Source of the DNA: Anaerolineae bacterium
Lineage (GTDB): Bacteria > Chloroflexota > Anaerolineae > Caldilineales > Caldilineaceae
Reading direction: 5' to 3'
NCBI GenBank assembly: GCA_030432295.1
Contig: JAUIHI010000001.1
Location: 310,001 to 374,000, forward strand
Length of the DNA stretch: 64,000 nt
Below, in pieces: positions 1-8,675 of this stretch (the stretch's first letter is position 1; each line of letters starts with the position of its first letter). The position numbers and the translations under genes were made by a program. The notes beneath the pieces were generated by a model. It was not told where the DNA came from, searched no databases, and saw only the letters and a program-made list of their open reading frames with translations.

Positions 1-364
1 CGATTGTCGGGTCATCCATTGTGGCCAGGGGTGCGTCTTCGTTCTGGTTCGGCTTGGCAAAGCTGGCGTAGGCCGAGAGGGAGGAGACAAATGTGTAATG
101 TTCCACAGCGCCGGCCAGGAGCCGGGCCGAGTCTGTCACCAGCCGGGGCACATAGCCGCTGGGATCGATGACCGCATCCCAGCGCCGTCCTTCCAGCGCA
201 GAGAGATCGCCGTCCCGGTTCCCCCGGAGTTTTTCCACGTCCGGGAAGAGTTCTGGGCCGTGCTGGCCCCGGTTGAAGAGGGTGACTTCGTGGCCCCGGG
301 CCAGCGCAGCTTCGACTGTATGGCGGCCTAGAAAGACGGTCCCGCCGAGGATGAGGAGGTTCAC
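1..364 (-). CDS. NAD-dependent epimerase/dehydratase (partial, runs off left edge)
   Basis: The reading frame begins at a GTG at 364 (MNLLILGGTVFLGRHTVEAA) and is still open at base 1, so only about the first 121 residues are present. The N-terminal Rossmann signature GGTVFLG, followed by RGHEVTLFNRG and later VSSLSAYA, is typical of extended short-chain dehydrogenases of the epimerase family, especially the branch with GGT-x-FLG instead of GxxGxxG. Such enzymes bind NAD(P) and act on nucleotide sugars or, in the CSP41-like branch, on RNA. The substrate cannot be told from this fragment. It is the third gene of a minus-strand run (PAP2, DUF624-like, this gene) with gaps of 40-50 bases, so co-transcription is likely. 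Confidence 0.85.
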   Translation of the reverse strand, partial: MNLLILGGTVFLGRHTVEAALARGHEVTLFNRGQHGPELFPDVEKLRGNRDGDLSALEGRRWDAVIDPSGYVPRLVTDSARLLAGAVEHYTFVSSLSAYASFAKPNQNEDAPLATMDDPTI

Positions 365-414
365 GCGGTTGGGTTTCCTCTCTGCAAAAGTGAAAGCGGT
401 TGGCAGAATCCCAT

Positions 415-1041
415 TCAAACTCCCGGTGGCGGTGGCGGAGCCAGACCCTTATCTTCCAGCAACTTCACCAGCCCCACATTGGCCGCCACAGCCACGGACG
501 CGGGCATGAGCAGGAAGATGGGCAGGACAGTGGCAAAGCTGATGATAATCAATGCGATTTGGAAGATCAGCATCAGAAATGTGTAGAGCGGGTGTTGCAG
601 CGCCAAAATAAAAGCGTTGCGCATGAGCAGACGCAGGCTGGGGTCTTCTTGCTGCCAGAAGAGGGGCAGAAAATATTGGCTGCCCATCATCAACAGGACA
701 ATCACCCACAGCCATAGAATTGTTACAAGACGGGACCAGGTGGCAGCGCTGTTGGCATAGAAGACAATATTCAGAATTACCGCCACGTGCAGCAGCAGGC
801 TTGTCCCCACCAGCAGCCAACTGCGCTTGATCTGGCCTTTGGCTGCATCCCAGAAGAAACCGGAATCGACCCGTTTGTAGTTGGCCGAGCGATTGGCGGC
901 TGCGTTCAGCCCCGCGGCCACCGGCGCGGCGGGCAGGATCAGCAGTGTGCCTGCCCACCAGAGCACGCTGAGCCAGACCCAGAGGAAGAGTTCGTCGTAC
1001 AATACTTTGATGGTACGCCACATGGACGGGAATGCTTTCAT
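415..1041 (-). CDS. DUF624/YesL-like membrane protein
   Basis: A 208-residue protein starting MKAFPSMWRTIKVLYDELF; the ATG at 1041 was chosen because the frame upstream overlaps the preceding gene and lacks membrane-protein character. There are about five hydrophobic segments, a conserved-looking aromatic first helix (LWVWLSVLWWAGTLLILPAAP) and a Pro-rich tail ending PPPPPGV. The pattern (short N-terminal amphipathic stretch, early Trp-rich helix, LPAAPVAAGLNAAANR) resembles the DUF624/YesL family, whose members often sit near carbohydrate uptake genes and have no proven activity. The family assignment is by pattern only. It lies 40 bases downstream of the PAP2 gene and 50 bases upstream of the epimerase. 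Confidence 0.7.
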   Translation of the reverse strand: MKAFPSMWRTIKVLYDELFLWVWLSVLWWAGTLLILPAAPVAAGLNAAANRSANYKRVDSGFFWDAAKGQIKRSWLLVGTSLLLHVAVILNIVFYANSAATWSRLVTILWLWVIVLLMMGSQYFLPLFWQQEDPSLRLLMRNAFILALQHPLYTFLMLIFQIALIIISFATVLPIFLLMPASVAVAANVGLVKLLEDKGLAPPPPPGV

Positions 1042-1081
1042 GGGAAGTCCGATTCTGAGATGAAAAGATGATGAGAAAAGA

Positions 1082-2002
1082 TTATTCCGTGGAGGCCAGC
1101 CCCAGCCGCACAAAGAGCGCCGGGAGCCACCAGCTAATGGTCAGGCCGATCAGCGCGTAGCGGACGACGCGCAGACTGCTTTCGATCAGATGGCCGCCGT
1201 CGATGGCGCCAAAGAGAGCCCGCAGCCCGGCCCAGACCAGAACGAGCAAAAACAGGCCGATCAGATAGCGCCCGATCTTCTGGGCTGGGCTGCCCGCGAC
1301 GGCAAAACCGACCTGCCGTTTCTCCCGGTCGAACCCGATCAGCGCGCCGAGAATCAGGCCGGCTTCGGTGGATGCGTTCTCCACGGGCCAGGCCCTGCCG
1401 CCGCTGGGCATCACCACCAGGGCCAACACGGACAGTATCACAGCCAGGGCAGTGACCTGTCGGGAAGAGAGACGGCTATACCAACCGGCCAGGCGGGGTT
1501 CAACCCAAAGGGACGCCCACAAAAAAATCAGACCAATCAGCAGCCCGGCCAGCACATCCGCTGGGTAGTGGACGGCCAAATAGAGGCGGCTGAACGAAAT
1601 CGATGCGATCAGCCAGAGGGCCAATGCAGGCAGCCAGCGTATGGCTCGACGCAGGCTCCACCCGGCGTAGCCCCACAGCATCACACTCAATTGGGCGTGA
1701 CCGCTGGGCAGTCCGTAGCCCACCTCTTCTACCAGCGCGATTTCTAACGGCGGGCGGGGCACACGGAAGATATTTTTGAGCGCCTCGTTTGTCCACGTGC
1801 CCAGCATCAGCAGATAGGCCAGCCGACGCCCGATCTGTTTGTTGTAGAGCCAATAGATGGCAGGTGGCGCGATGAGAAAAAACTCCTCTTGGCCCAGAAA
1901 GGCGATAGCGAGAAAGTAATAGTTGAGTAGGGGCGTGCGCCACTGGGCCAGATTCTCCAGAAAGCCCTGTCCGCCAATCACCCAGTCGTGTAGAAAGTCC
2001 AT
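1082..2002 (-). CDS. PAP2-superfamily membrane phosphatase
   Basis: A 306-residue integral membrane protein carrying the three PAP2 signatures: KNIFRVPRP (K-x6-RP), the PSGH motif in GYGLPSGHAQLS, and SRLYLAVHYPAD (SR-x5-H-x3-D). The two His residues and the Lys/Arg pair form the vanadium-haloperoxidase-like active site that hydrolyses phosphomonoesters such as phosphatidic acid or undecaprenyl pyrophosphate at the outer membrane face. About eight hydrophobic helices are visible, more than the six of minimal PAP2 proteins, with an extra C-terminal membrane part after residue 200 (AVILSVLALVVMP onward). First gene of the minus-strand run toward base 1. Confidence 0.93.
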   Translation of the reverse strand: MDFLHDWVIGGQGFLENLAQWRTPLLNYYFLAIAFLGQEEFFLIAPPAIYWLYNKQIGRRLAYLLMLGTWTNEALKNIFRVPRPPLEIALVEEVGYGLPSGHAQLSVMLWGYAGWSLRRAIRWLPALALWLIASISFSRLYLAVHYPADVLAGLLIGLIFLWASLWVEPRLAGWYSRLSSRQVTALAVILSVLALVVMPSGGRAWPVENASTEAGLILGALIGFDREKRQVGFAVAGSPAQKIGRYLIGLFLLVLVWAGLRALFGAIDGGHLIESSLRVVRYALIGLTISWWLPALFVRLGLASTE

Positions 2003-2115
2003 ACCTGCTGCCGTCCCAGGAGGAGTTTTATTCTGGATGGAGATAGTATAGCATCAGACCGATTTGCTGACCAGTGCGCAGCCCAGCGTTCTAACCAGTG
2101 CTGCGGCGTCCACTT

Positions 2116-2145
2116 TTGCTTTTTCGCTTTGCGGCGCGCTATAAT
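2116..2145 (+). promoter_or_regulatory. Sigma70-type promoter upstream of the small membrane protein and metG
   Basis: A perfect -10 hexamer TATAAT lies at 2140-2145 with TTGCTT at 2116-2121 as -35, 18-base spacing. It sits in the divergent gap between the PAP2 gene and the TTG-initiated small gene at 2214, leaving a leader of about 60 bases. The call rests on hexamer match and position only. Confidence 0.55.
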
Positions 2146-2213
2146 GGCCCCATGAAGACAAGCAGCGTTTCTGCCAGAAACTCGGTTTGTCGAAAGAAAA
2201 TCAGGAGTGACAA

Positions 2214-2417
2214 TTGCGTGGTCATCGGGAACGAACTGAACTCCAACTCTTTGTCTTTTTCTTTGTCATTCTGTTTGTGTTGGGCGGCGGGCTGATCGCC
2301 TACTTTTTCGGCACTGGCGCTGGTATCGTAGCCGTCCTTTGCTTGATTGGCGCGCTTCTCTTTTTCCTTGCCCTCTATGGCCTGCTCTGGCTGGCGCAAA
2401 AATGGGTGGGGGAGTAA
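2214..2417 (+). CDS. Small two-helix membrane protein
   Basis: A 67-residue protein starting at TTG 2214, preceded by a good Shine-Dalgarno AGGAG seven bases upstream. After a charged N-terminus ([10 protein letters not shown]) there are two hydrophobic segments ([21 protein letters not shown] and [23 protein letters not shown]), ending QKWVGE. No family was recognised. It is 29 bases upstream of the methionyl-tRNA synthetase start and shares its promoter, so it is probably expressed with it. The earlier part of the frame overlaps the leader and was not included. Confidence 0.65.
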   Translation: MRGHRERTELQLFVFFFVILFVLGGGLIAYFFGTGAGIVAVLCLIGALLFFLALYGLLWLAQKWVGE

Positions 2418-2446
2418 ACATCTACTCAACTAACCAGGACCTTCCT

Positions 2447-4219
2447 ATGACCGCTCGCAAAATTCTCGTCTGTGTCGCCTGGCCGTATGTCAACGGTGAA
2501 AAGCACATTGGGCAGATTGCCGGGGCCTATCTGCCGCCGGACATCTTCGCCCGCTATCAGCGTATGGCTGGCAACGACGTGTTGATGGTGAGCGGCTCCG
2601 ACACCCACGGCACACCCATCACTTTGCAGGCGGAGAAAGAGGGCATCGGCCCGGAGCAGGTGGTGGACAAATATCACCGGCTCTTTGTGGCGGGCTGTCT
2701 GGAGATGGGTCTGAACTTTGATTTGTATACCCACACGGACACCCAAAACCACTGGGAAGTCACCCAACGGGTCTTTCGGCGCCATCTGCAAAACGAATAC
2801 ATCTACAAAGAGGTCACGAAGCAGTGGTACGATCCCCAGGCCAATCGCTTTCTGGCCGACCGCTATGTGGAGGGAACCTGCCCTTTCTGCGGCTTCCCCG
2901 AAGCCCGGGGCGATCAGTGCGACAACTGCGGACGGCTCTACGACGCCCTGGAATTGAAGGATACCCGCTCCAAAGTGACGGGCAATACCCAACTGGAAGT
3001 GCGGGAGACCGAGCACTTTTTTCTGGATTTGGGGCGACTCAATGAACCCCTGCTGGAATGGATCAACACCGGCAAAGAACACTGGCGCTCGAATGTCCTC
3101 AACTTTACCCGCAGCCAGTTGGATATGAAGGAATTGCGCGGCCGCTCTATCACCCGGGACATCGACTGGGGGGTAGAGATTCCCCTGCCCGGCTATGACG
3201 GCAAGCGCATTTACGTCTGGTACGACGCAGTGCAGGGCTATCTGAGCGCGGCGGTGGAGTGGGCCAAGCTGATAGGCGAGCCGGATCGCTGGCTGGAGTG
3301 GTGGGATGCGGTCACCGCGCCGGATGCCCGCCACTACTATTTCATCGGCAAGGACAATATCCCCTTCCACACCCAAATCTGGCCGGGGATGATTCTGGCC
3401 TGGAACGACGAACCCGCGGCCACCGACGATCCCGTGCAGTTACATATGCCCTACGACGTGCCCGCCAACGAATACCTCAACTGGCGGGGGCAGCAATTCA
3501 GTACCAGCCGGGGCAATGTCATTGGTTGGAATACAGTCCTCGGCCAATACCAGGCCGACGCCTGGCGCTATGTGCTGACCGCAGCCGCGCCGGAAAACGC
3601 GGATGTGGAGTTCAGCTGGGACGATTTTGTGGAGCGGGTCAACAGCGAGCTGGTCGCCAACTGGGGCAATCTGGCCAACCGGGTGCTCGGTTTCGCCTAT
3701 AAACGCTACGACGGCGCAGTGCCCCAACCCGGCCCGCTGGATGCCACAGACACGGCTCTGCTGGATGAAATCCGCTCCGGTTTCCAGAGTGTGGGCGGAC
3801 TCTACGAGACTGTAAAATTGAAGGCCGCTCTGATCGAATGCCGCAAACTGAGCCAGCGGGTGAACCAGTACATAGCGGAAAGAGAGCCGTGGAAGACGAT
3901 TAAAGTCGATCCTCAGGCCGCGGCCACTTCTGTCTACGTCGCGCTGCAGGCCATCGACTGGCTGAAAACCCTTTGGGCGCCCATTCTGCCCCACAGCAGC
4001 GAAGCGCTCCACAGCTACCTGGGCTATGACCAGCCCCTCTTCGGCACCCAGTACACCGAAGAAGTGACCGACAACCGGGGCGTCCACCAGGCCCTACGCT
4101 ACGACCACACCCCCGCCACCGGCGTCTGGCAGGCGGGAACTCTCCAGCCCGGCCAGACGTTACGCCAACCCGCGCCGCTCTTCACGAAGCTCGATCCGGT
4201 GGAGGTGTTGGGGGAATGA
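2447..4219 (+). CDS. metG: Methionyl-tRNA synthetase
   Basis: A 590-residue class I aminoacyl-tRNA synthetase that charges tRNA-Met in the cytoplasm. The HIGH-type motif is HIGQ at residues 20-23 in [10 protein letters not shown] zinc knob is present (CPFC at about 145-148, later CDNC), and the KMSKS loop reads QFSTSRGN at about 350-357. The QFSTSR variant is known from the actinobacterial type of MetRS, so the missing lysines do not suggest inactivity. The SGSDTHG and [11 protein letters not shown] motifs are also present. The anticodon-binding domain ends without the C-terminal EMAP tRNA-binding domain. ATG 2447 was chosen because it directly precedes the conserved N-terminus; the frame opens upstream at 2339 but overlaps the small membrane gene. 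Confidence 0.96.
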   Translation: MTARKILVCVAWPYVNGEKHIGQIAGAYLPPDIFARYQRMAGNDVLMVSGSDTHGTPITLQAEKEGIGPEQVVDKYHRLFVAGCLEMGLNFDLYTHTDTQNHWEVTQRVFRRHLQNEYIYKEVTKQWYDPQANRFLADRYVEGTCPFCGFPEARGDQCDNCGRLYDALELKDTRSKVTGNTQLEVRETEHFFLDLGRLNEPLLEWINTGKEHWRSNVLNFTRSQLDMKELRGRSITRDIDWGVEIPLPGYDGKRIYVWYDAVQGYLSAAVEWAKLIGEPDRWLEWWDAVTAPDARHYYFIGKDNIPFHTQIWPGMILAWNDEPAATDDPVQLHMPYDVPANEYLNWRGQQFSTSRGNVIGWNTVLGQYQADAWRYVLTAAAPENADVEFSWDDFVERVNSELVANWGNLANRVLGFAYKRYDGAVPQPGPLDATDTALLDEIRSGFQSVGGLYETVKLKAALIECRKLSQRVNQYIAEREPWKTIKVDPQAAATSVYVALQAIDWLKTLWAPILPHSSEALHSYLGYDQPLFGTQYTEEVTDNRGVHQALRYDHTPATGVWQAGTLQPGQTLRQPAPLFTKLDPVEVLGE

Positions 4220-4220
4220 G

Positions 4221-4401
4221 GTATTGGGTATTGGATATTTCGTAGTGGTGCTCTGGTGTTTAGAGAAGTTCGACTTTTTGGAAAAAGTCGAACTTCTTGC
4301 CTCGAAGCGTGAAACGCGAGAAAGCCTGATACTCTTGCGTTTTACGCTTCACTTCCGATAGGGCGACAATGTGACTACCCAATACCCAATATCCACTATC
4401 C
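4221..4401 (+). repeat. Heptad-repeat inverted repeat with two inner hairpins
   Basis: The gap between metG and the glycosyltransferase is built of palindromes. Outer arms at 4221-4240 and 4376-4401 share 13 bases (CCAATACCCAATA against its complement) and repeat with a 7-bp period (ACCCAAT). Inside lies a perfect 16-bp stem with a two-base loop, 4264-4279 pairing with 4282-4297, then an imperfect hairpin (arms 4304-4324 and 4332-4350) made of heptads such as AAGCGTG and AAACGCG. The right outer arm overlaps the GTG start and first codons of the next gene. Confidence 0.85.
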
Positions 4402-5942
4402 GCTCTCTTATCCTCCTCGTCTACCTCGCCCTCGCTGTCCTCTTCGCCAGCACAACCCCAGCCTGGCAGAACCCGGACGAACCAGCCCATTACAATTATG
4501 TGGCTTTCGTGGCGACAGAAGGCCGCTTACCTGTGCTGCAAATGGGCGATTACAACGAAGCCTATTTGCAGCGGCTGAAGGACGAAAAATTTCCGGCGGA
4601 ATTGTCGATTGCGCCCGTCCGCTACGAATTCCATCAGCCGCCGCTCTACTACATTCTGGCTGCGCCCGTCTACTGGCTGAGTGGGGGGAGTCTGCTGGCC
4701 CTGCGTCTCTTCAGCGCTCTGCTGGGCGCGGGGGGCATCTGGCTGCTCTCCCTTTGCTTCCAGACGGTTTTGCCTGATAGGCCCGGCGTTGTCCTGGCCG
4801 CCACCGCCTTTGTCGCCTTTCTGCCAATGCACCTGGCGATTCTCTCCAGTCTGAACAACGACAGTCTGGCCGAGTTGATGATTGCGGGTGGGCTGCTGGT
4901 GCTGTTGAGATGGACGGCAGATCGCAGACAGCCGACGGCGGACAGCACTCCGCATTCCGCATTCCGCATTCCGCATTTGCTTCAGCTTGGCCTTTTTATC
5001 GGTCTCGGCTTCCTCACCAAAGCCACCTCCTACATCCTTCTCCCGGTCGCTCTCATCACAGTCACACTCGTCATTGCTGTTCGCAATTCGCAATTCGCAA
5101 TTCGCAATTTTTTCTCACCCCTTTTTCTTGTCCTTCTGCCGTCCCTTCTCCTCGGCCTGCCCCTCTGGTTGCGCAACATCGCCACCTACGGCGGGCTGGA
5201 CTTTCTGGGCCTGGGCTGGCACGACCGGGTGGTGACCGGCCAGCCAACAACCGTCGATTGGATCGCCGTCAATGGCTGGTCCGCCTACTGGGAACGGGCC
5301 TGGGATTTCACTTTCAATAGTTTCTGGGGCGTCTTCGGCTGGCTGGGCGTCTTTATGGACGGGCGGGTATACACGCTGCTGCTCATTTTCAGTGGAATTG
5401 TGACTGCGGGTGTAGTAGCTGGTCTCCTTCGTGCTGCGACCAGCGACCGGAGACTAGCGCCGGTTGAGCAGCGCAGCGTGTCGAAACCCAGCGGGTCAGA
5501 CGGTTCGGCTTCCGAGCGCTGGGGGGTCTTTGTCGCGCTCCTCCTGTTGGCCGGTGTGGCTGCCTCCTACGTCTGGTACAACCTGGGCTTTGTCCAGCAC
5601 CAGGGCCGCTACCTCTTCCCCGCGCTCTTTTCCTTCGGGTTGCTCTTTGCGCTGGGCTGGAGGGAAGCACTGCGCCCACGGGTGAGTTTTGTAATCGCCG
5701 GATTGCTATTCCTATGGGCCGTTGTTTTGGCAGGAACCGGGTTGGCTGCGGGTGCGTTGGACAAGTGGACGCTGCTTTTTCTCGCCGGGGGGATGGGCGT
5801 GTTGCTGGTCAACGGGCTGTTGGAACGGATACCCAGCGGCACGCGGCTGCGACCCATCCTTTTCGCTGCGCCTTTTGTGTTGTTGATCCTACTGGACGCA
5901 GCCATTCCCTTCCTGTATACTATTCCTCAGTTGGGACGATGA
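4371..5942 (+). CDS. GT-C membrane glycosyltransferase (PMT/ArnT-like)
   Basis: A 523-residue polytopic protein with about ten or more membrane helices. The first periplasmic loop contains WQNPDEPAHYNY, the acidic DE motif expected of lipid-phosphate-sugar-dependent GT-C transferases, followed by YEFHQPPLYY. Such enzymes move a sugar from a polyprenyl-phosphate donor to an acceptor outside the membrane; donor and acceptor are unknown here. The start is GTG 4371, whose first codons come from the right arm of the upstream repeat. Three short-period repeat arrays lie inside the coding sequence in inter-helix loops: 4919-4974, 5080-5107 and 5434-5461. They encode low-complexity stretches such as STPHSAFRIPH and RNSQFAIRN, presumably tolerated there. 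No obvious operon partner. Confidence 0.85.
   Translation: MTTQYPISTIRSLILLVYLALAVLFASTTPAWQNPDEPAHYNYVAFVATEGRLPVLQMGDYNEAYLQRLKDEKFPAELSIAPVRYEFHQPPLYYILAAPVYWLSGGSLLALRLFSALLGAGGIWLLSLCFQTVLPDRPGVVLAATAFVAFLPMHLAILSSLNNDSLAELMIAGGLLVLLRWTADRRQPTADSTPHSAFRIPHLLQLGLFIGLGFLTKATSYILLPVALITVTLVIAVRNSQFAIRNFFSPLFLVLLPSLLLGLPLWLRNIATYGGLDFLGLGWHDRVVTGQPTTVDWIAVNGWSAYWERAWDFTFNSFWGVFGWLGVFMDGRVYTLLLIFSGIVTAGVVAGLLRAATSDRRLAPVEQRSVSKPSGSDGSASERWGVFVALLLLAGVAASYVWYNLGFVQHQGRYLFPALFSFGLLFALGWREALRPRVSFVIAGLLFLWAVVLAGTGLAAGALDKWTLLFLAGGMGVLLVNGLLERIPSGTRLRPILFAAPFVLLILLDAAIPFLYTIPQLGR
4919..4974 (+). repeat. Heptad array inside the glycosyltransferase gene
   Basis: Eight consecutive 7-bp units: ATTCCGC three times, preceded by related units ACTCCGC, GGACAGC, CGACGGC, AGACAGC and AGATCGC. 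The array is read through in frame. Confidence 0.9.
5080..5107 (+). repeat. Perfect 4x heptad TTCGCAA inside the glycosyltransferase gene
   Basis: TTCGCAA is repeated four times without change, followed by a T run. It encodes RNSQFAIRN between two hydrophobic segments. Confidence 0.95.
5434..5461 (+). repeat. Degenerate heptad array inside the glycosyltransferase gene
   Basis: Four 7-bp units (CTGCGAC, CAGCGAC, CGGAGAC, TAGCGCC) at the beginning of a hydrophilic linker that reads SDRRLAPVEQRSVSKPSG. Confidence 0.75.
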
Positions 5943-5959
5943 AATGAGGGATTTTTCAC

Positions 5960-6268
5960 ATGAAATCAGATGCCGATGTGCAGAATGATCTGTGTGACGG
6001 TCGCTTTGAATTCAGTCGCCATGCGTTTCACCGAGCTGCCGAACGCAATATTTCGATACAAGAAATCCGGGAGACAGGCGAGACGATGCAGGTGATAGAG
6101 CGTTACCCGGATGACAAATACTCTCCCAGTTGTTTGGTGCTTGGCTATACCCGGCAGAAGCGTGCCCTGCACATTCAGGTTTCTCTTCTCGATGTCCCAT
6201 TGTTAAAGATTATTACGCTCTATGAGCCTGACCTATCGGAGTGGATCGATGACGAAATTCGACGATAA
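5960..6268 (+). CDS. DUF4258 protein, toxin-like
   Basis: A 102-residue soluble protein. FEFSRHAFHRAAERNIS followed by the EI-x-ET helix and the strands VIERYPDDKYSPSCLVLGY and ALHIQVSL matches DUF4258, a small family related to RelE-like folds and usually found paired with a YgiT/MqsA-type zinc-finger antitoxin. That arrangement is exactly what is seen here: the next gene starts inside this one, with a 20-base overlap. By analogy it could act as an mRNA-targeting toxin, but no catalytic residues can be asserted from the sequence. First gene of toxin-antitoxin-like module 1. Confidence 0.85.
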   Translation: MKSDADVQNDLCDGRFEFSRHAFHRAAERNISIQEIRETGETMQVIERYPDDKYSPSCLVLGYTRQKRALHIQVSLLDVPLLKIITLYEPDLSEWIDDEIRR

Positions 6269-6506
6269 TACAGTTCAATGTCTTGTCTGTGGTTCAAGTC
6301 GCCTGGAAGAAGCGTATGTGGATGAAGTATTCAATGTCGATGGACGACATGTGCTTGTGGAACACATCCCCGCCCGTCGATGTCGCCAGTGTGGCGAACT
6401 CACTTTTGACTCAGAAACAACAGAACGGGTACGTTTGCTTCTGCACGAATCAGCCACGCCGACTCGCTCTGTGACTCTGGATGTTTTTGATTTAGCGACA
6501 GCCTGA
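6249..6506 (+). CDS. YgiT-type zinc-finger protein, antitoxin-like
   Basis: An 85-residue protein starting MTKFDDNTVQ. It has a CLVCG knuckle near the N-terminus and a second CRQCGE knuckle, together one zinc site of the YgiT/MqsA N-terminal type, followed by a short C-terminal part (TERVRLLLHE). There is no obvious C-terminal HTH as in full MqsA, so it is the short YgiT form. The ATG at 6249 lies inside the DUF4258 gene, arguing for translational coupling. Confidence 0.85.
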   Translation: MTKFDDNTVQCLVCGSSRLEEAYVDEVFNVDGRHVLVEHIPARRCRQCGELTFDSETTERVRLLLHESATPTRSVTLDVFDLATA

Positions 6507-6511
6507 ACCCT

Positions 6512-8293
6512 ATGCAAAACACTCTGCCCGCCTACCGCGCCCGTCCTACATTCCACCGCTCCGCCGGGGATTTCGTCGCCATCTGGTTTGTGGTGGCCGC
6601 GCTCTCTCTGCTGGCAGCAGTGGCGGGCTGGCAATTCTGGCACACGGATCGTATCTTCACTGGCGTGCAGGTGGCGGGCGTGTCTGTGGGCGGGATGACC
6701 CGCTCTGCCGCGCTCCTGCACCTGAGCCGGGAACTGCGGGTCTACCCCAGCCCGCCCCTTTCCATCTCTTTCGAAGACCGCGCGTGGACCCTGAGCAGCG
6801 CTCAGCTACAGGCCCAGCCCGATCTGTTGGGCGCGGTCAACGCCGCCTATCTGATCGGACGCCAGGGCACGATGCGCCAAAATCTGGCTGACCAGTGGAC
6901 GGCTCTGCTGGGCCAGCGCACAGCCGAACCCCAGTTGGCCTACGACGAGGGCGCACTCCGCTATGCCATCAGCCAGGTCGCAGCGGAGGTGCGGCGACCT
7001 GGCCGTTCTGAGATGACGATTGGCGATCTGCACCTGCCTTCTGCCCCCGGCGTGGATGTGGATGTAGACGCCAGCACCCGGCTGGTCCTGGCCCGTTTGC
7101 AGGCGGGAGAGGTGCGCACTGTGGAGTTGCAAACTTACACCGTCGCCCCACCGGATGCCCAAAGCAATTCGACAGCAGACCCGACGACCAGCGCTCCCGC
7201 CCTTCCCCTTGTGCTCAGCGACCCGACCTCTGGCCTTGTCTTTGCTCTGGACCCGACCACCCAGCGGCGGCTGTTGCCCAACGGCGTGGGTGGACAGGTC
7301 AACGCTGCGGCTCTGGTCGAGATAGTGGACCGCTGGGCCGAAGATGTCTATATCCCTGCCCAGGACGCCCGGCTGCGTTTTGATGTGAACGCGGGCGGGC
7401 CGGTGGTGCTCCAGCCCAGTATCGCCGGACGCCAGTTGAATGTGGACGCCACAATCGCGGCTCTCCAGAATGCGCTGGTCAGCGGCCAGAGCCAGGGCCA
7501 ACTGCCTGTGGAAGTCGTCGCGCCCAAAGTCGATTCCAATCGCATCGACGAAATGGGTATCCGGGAACTGGTCGCCAACGGCACTACCTATTACGCGGGG
7601 AGCAGTCGGGACCGCATCCACAATATCGAAGTGGCCGCGGAGAAGTTCGAGGGCGTTGTCATCCCGCCCAACGGCATCTTCAGCTTCAATTCGATTGTGC
7701 AGGATGTGAGCGCGGCCAACGGCTTTGCCGATTCTCTGATTATCTGGGGCGACCGCACCGCGGTGGGTGTGGGCGGCGGCGTCTGTCAAGTGAGCACCAC
7801 TGCCTTCCGCTCGGCTTTTCTGGCCGGTTTTCCGATTGTAGAACGCTACAACCACGGCTATGTGGTCAGTTGGTATGGCGAGCCGGGGATGGATGCCACG
7901 ATTTACACCCCGTCGGTCGATTTCAAATTCCGCAACGACACCAGCGCCTATCTCCTCGTCCAGCCGGTGGTGGACAGTGTGAATGGCGTCATCAGCTTCC
8001 TCTACTACGGCACAAAGCCCGACCGACAGGTGACTATCTCTGAACCGATTATCAGCGATGTAGTGGAAGCGGGCGAACCGGTCTATCAGGAAGACGACAG
8101 CCTGACAACCGGGCAGGTCAAACAGGTGGAGTGGGCCAAGGACGGGCTGACTGTGACCGTCGAGCGCACGATTGTGGAAAATGGCGAAAGCCGGACGGAC
8201 AAAATTGTCTCTGTCTATCAGCCCTGGAGCGCGGTCTATCTGGTGGGGCCGGGCACACCGATTCCTGGCGAGGAGAATCCAGCGACGCCGTAA
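6512..8293 (+). CDS. VanW family protein with peptidoglycan-binding-like repeats
   Basis: A 593-residue membrane-anchored protein. One N-terminal helix (about 24-44, FVAIWFVVAALSLLAAVAGW) is followed by GVQVAGVSVGGMTRSAAL, a hallmark of the PG_binding_4 repeats that precede VanW domains. The VanW domain runs from about 350 to 480: GIFSFNSIVQDVS, VGVGGGVCQVSTTAF, and RYNHGYVVSWY with YTPSVDFKFRN. The C-terminal part (QVTISEPIISDVV, KIVSVYQPWSAVY) resembles a G5-like stretch. VanW proteins were named after glycopeptide-resistance clusters, but their biochemical role is unknown; the domain set suggests an extracytoplasmic cell-wall role. It begins five bases after the YgiT gene. Confidence 0.93.
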   Translation: MQNTLPAYRARPTFHRSAGDFVAIWFVVAALSLLAAVAGWQFWHTDRIFTGVQVAGVSVGGMTRSAALLHLSRELRVYPSPPLSISFEDRAWTLSSAQLQAQPDLLGAVNAAYLIGRQGTMRQNLADQWTALLGQRTAEPQLAYDEGALRYAISQVAAEVRRPGRSEMTIGDLHLPSAPGVDVDVDASTRLVLARLQAGEVRTVELQTYTVAPPDAQSNSTADPTTSAPALPLVLSDPTSGLVFALDPTTQRRLLPNGVGGQVNAAALVEIVDRWAEDVYIPAQDARLRFDVNAGGPVVLQPSIAGRQLNVDATIAALQNALVSGQSQGQLPVEVVAPKVDSNRIDEMGIRELVANGTTYYAGSSRDRIHNIEVAAEKFEGVVIPPNGIFSFNSIVQDVSAANGFADSLIIWGDRTAVGVGGGVCQVSTTAFRSAFLAGFPIVERYNHGYVVSWYGEPGMDATIYTPSVDFKFRNDTSAYLLVQPVVDSVNGVISFLYYGTKPDRQVTISEPIISDVVEAGEPVYQEDDSLTTGQVKQVEWAKDGLTVTVERTIVENGESRTDKIVSVYQPWSAVYLVGPGTPIPGEENPATP

Positions 8294-8383
8294 CAGAACA
8301 GTACGCAAATTGTGCACAAACCACGGATTTTTGCAGATTTTGTACAGATCAGAATGAGGGTGAAAAGGCTATTTTTACTGCAA

Positions 8384-8440
8384 AGCGGCAAAGGAGCAGA
8401 GACGCAGAGAACAGCTTTGCGTCTCTGCTCCTTTGCCGCT
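8384..8440 (+). repeat. Perfect 23-bp inverted repeat made of heptads
   Basis: Arms 8384-8406 and 8418-8440 are exactly complementary, separated by 11 bases. The arms are built from 7-bp units (GGCAAAG, GAGCAGA, GACGCAG). There is no T run on either side, so it is not a textbook terminator. Confidence 0.95.
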
Positions 8441-8614
8441 CTGCGTTAAAGTTCAACATCTTCATCCACGCTTGTCGTTCGTGATCCACCTCACACCCCT
8501 CTGTGTTTCCAATCACACCGGCAACCTCGCTCGTAGCCCACACTGACATACGCGTTTTCCATCTGTATCCCCCAAATGACTTACCCAATCCCCCTTTCTT
8601 TCCGGTAAAGAGGT

Positions 8615-8622
8615 GGTATACT
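8615..8622 (+). promoter_or_regulatory. Extended -10 promoter of the DUF1800 operon
   Basis: TATACT at 8617-8622 is preceded by TG and one spacer base (TGGTATACT). No good -35 is seen, as is usual for extended -10 promoters. The ATG at 8676 has an AGGAG ribosome site at 8663-8667. Confidence 0.45.
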
Positions 8623-8675
8623 GGTCATCGGCCAGATAAAAACAGTGTTTCGAGAAAAAATCAGGAGAGTCGAGT

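Larger units (their letters stand above)
8294..8675 (+). other. Gene-free gap with hairpin and promoter region
   Basis: No gene is seen in these 382 bases. They hold the 23-bp inverted repeat at 8384-8440 and the extended -10 element at 8615-8622; the rest shows no coding signal. Confidence 0.7.

Noticed and set aside
2447-4219. Loss of the KMSKS lysines in methionyl-tRNA synthetase as a sign of inactivity
   Set aside because: QFSTSR in place of KMSKS is a known variant in the actinobacterial-type MetRS; the rest of the enzyme is intact.
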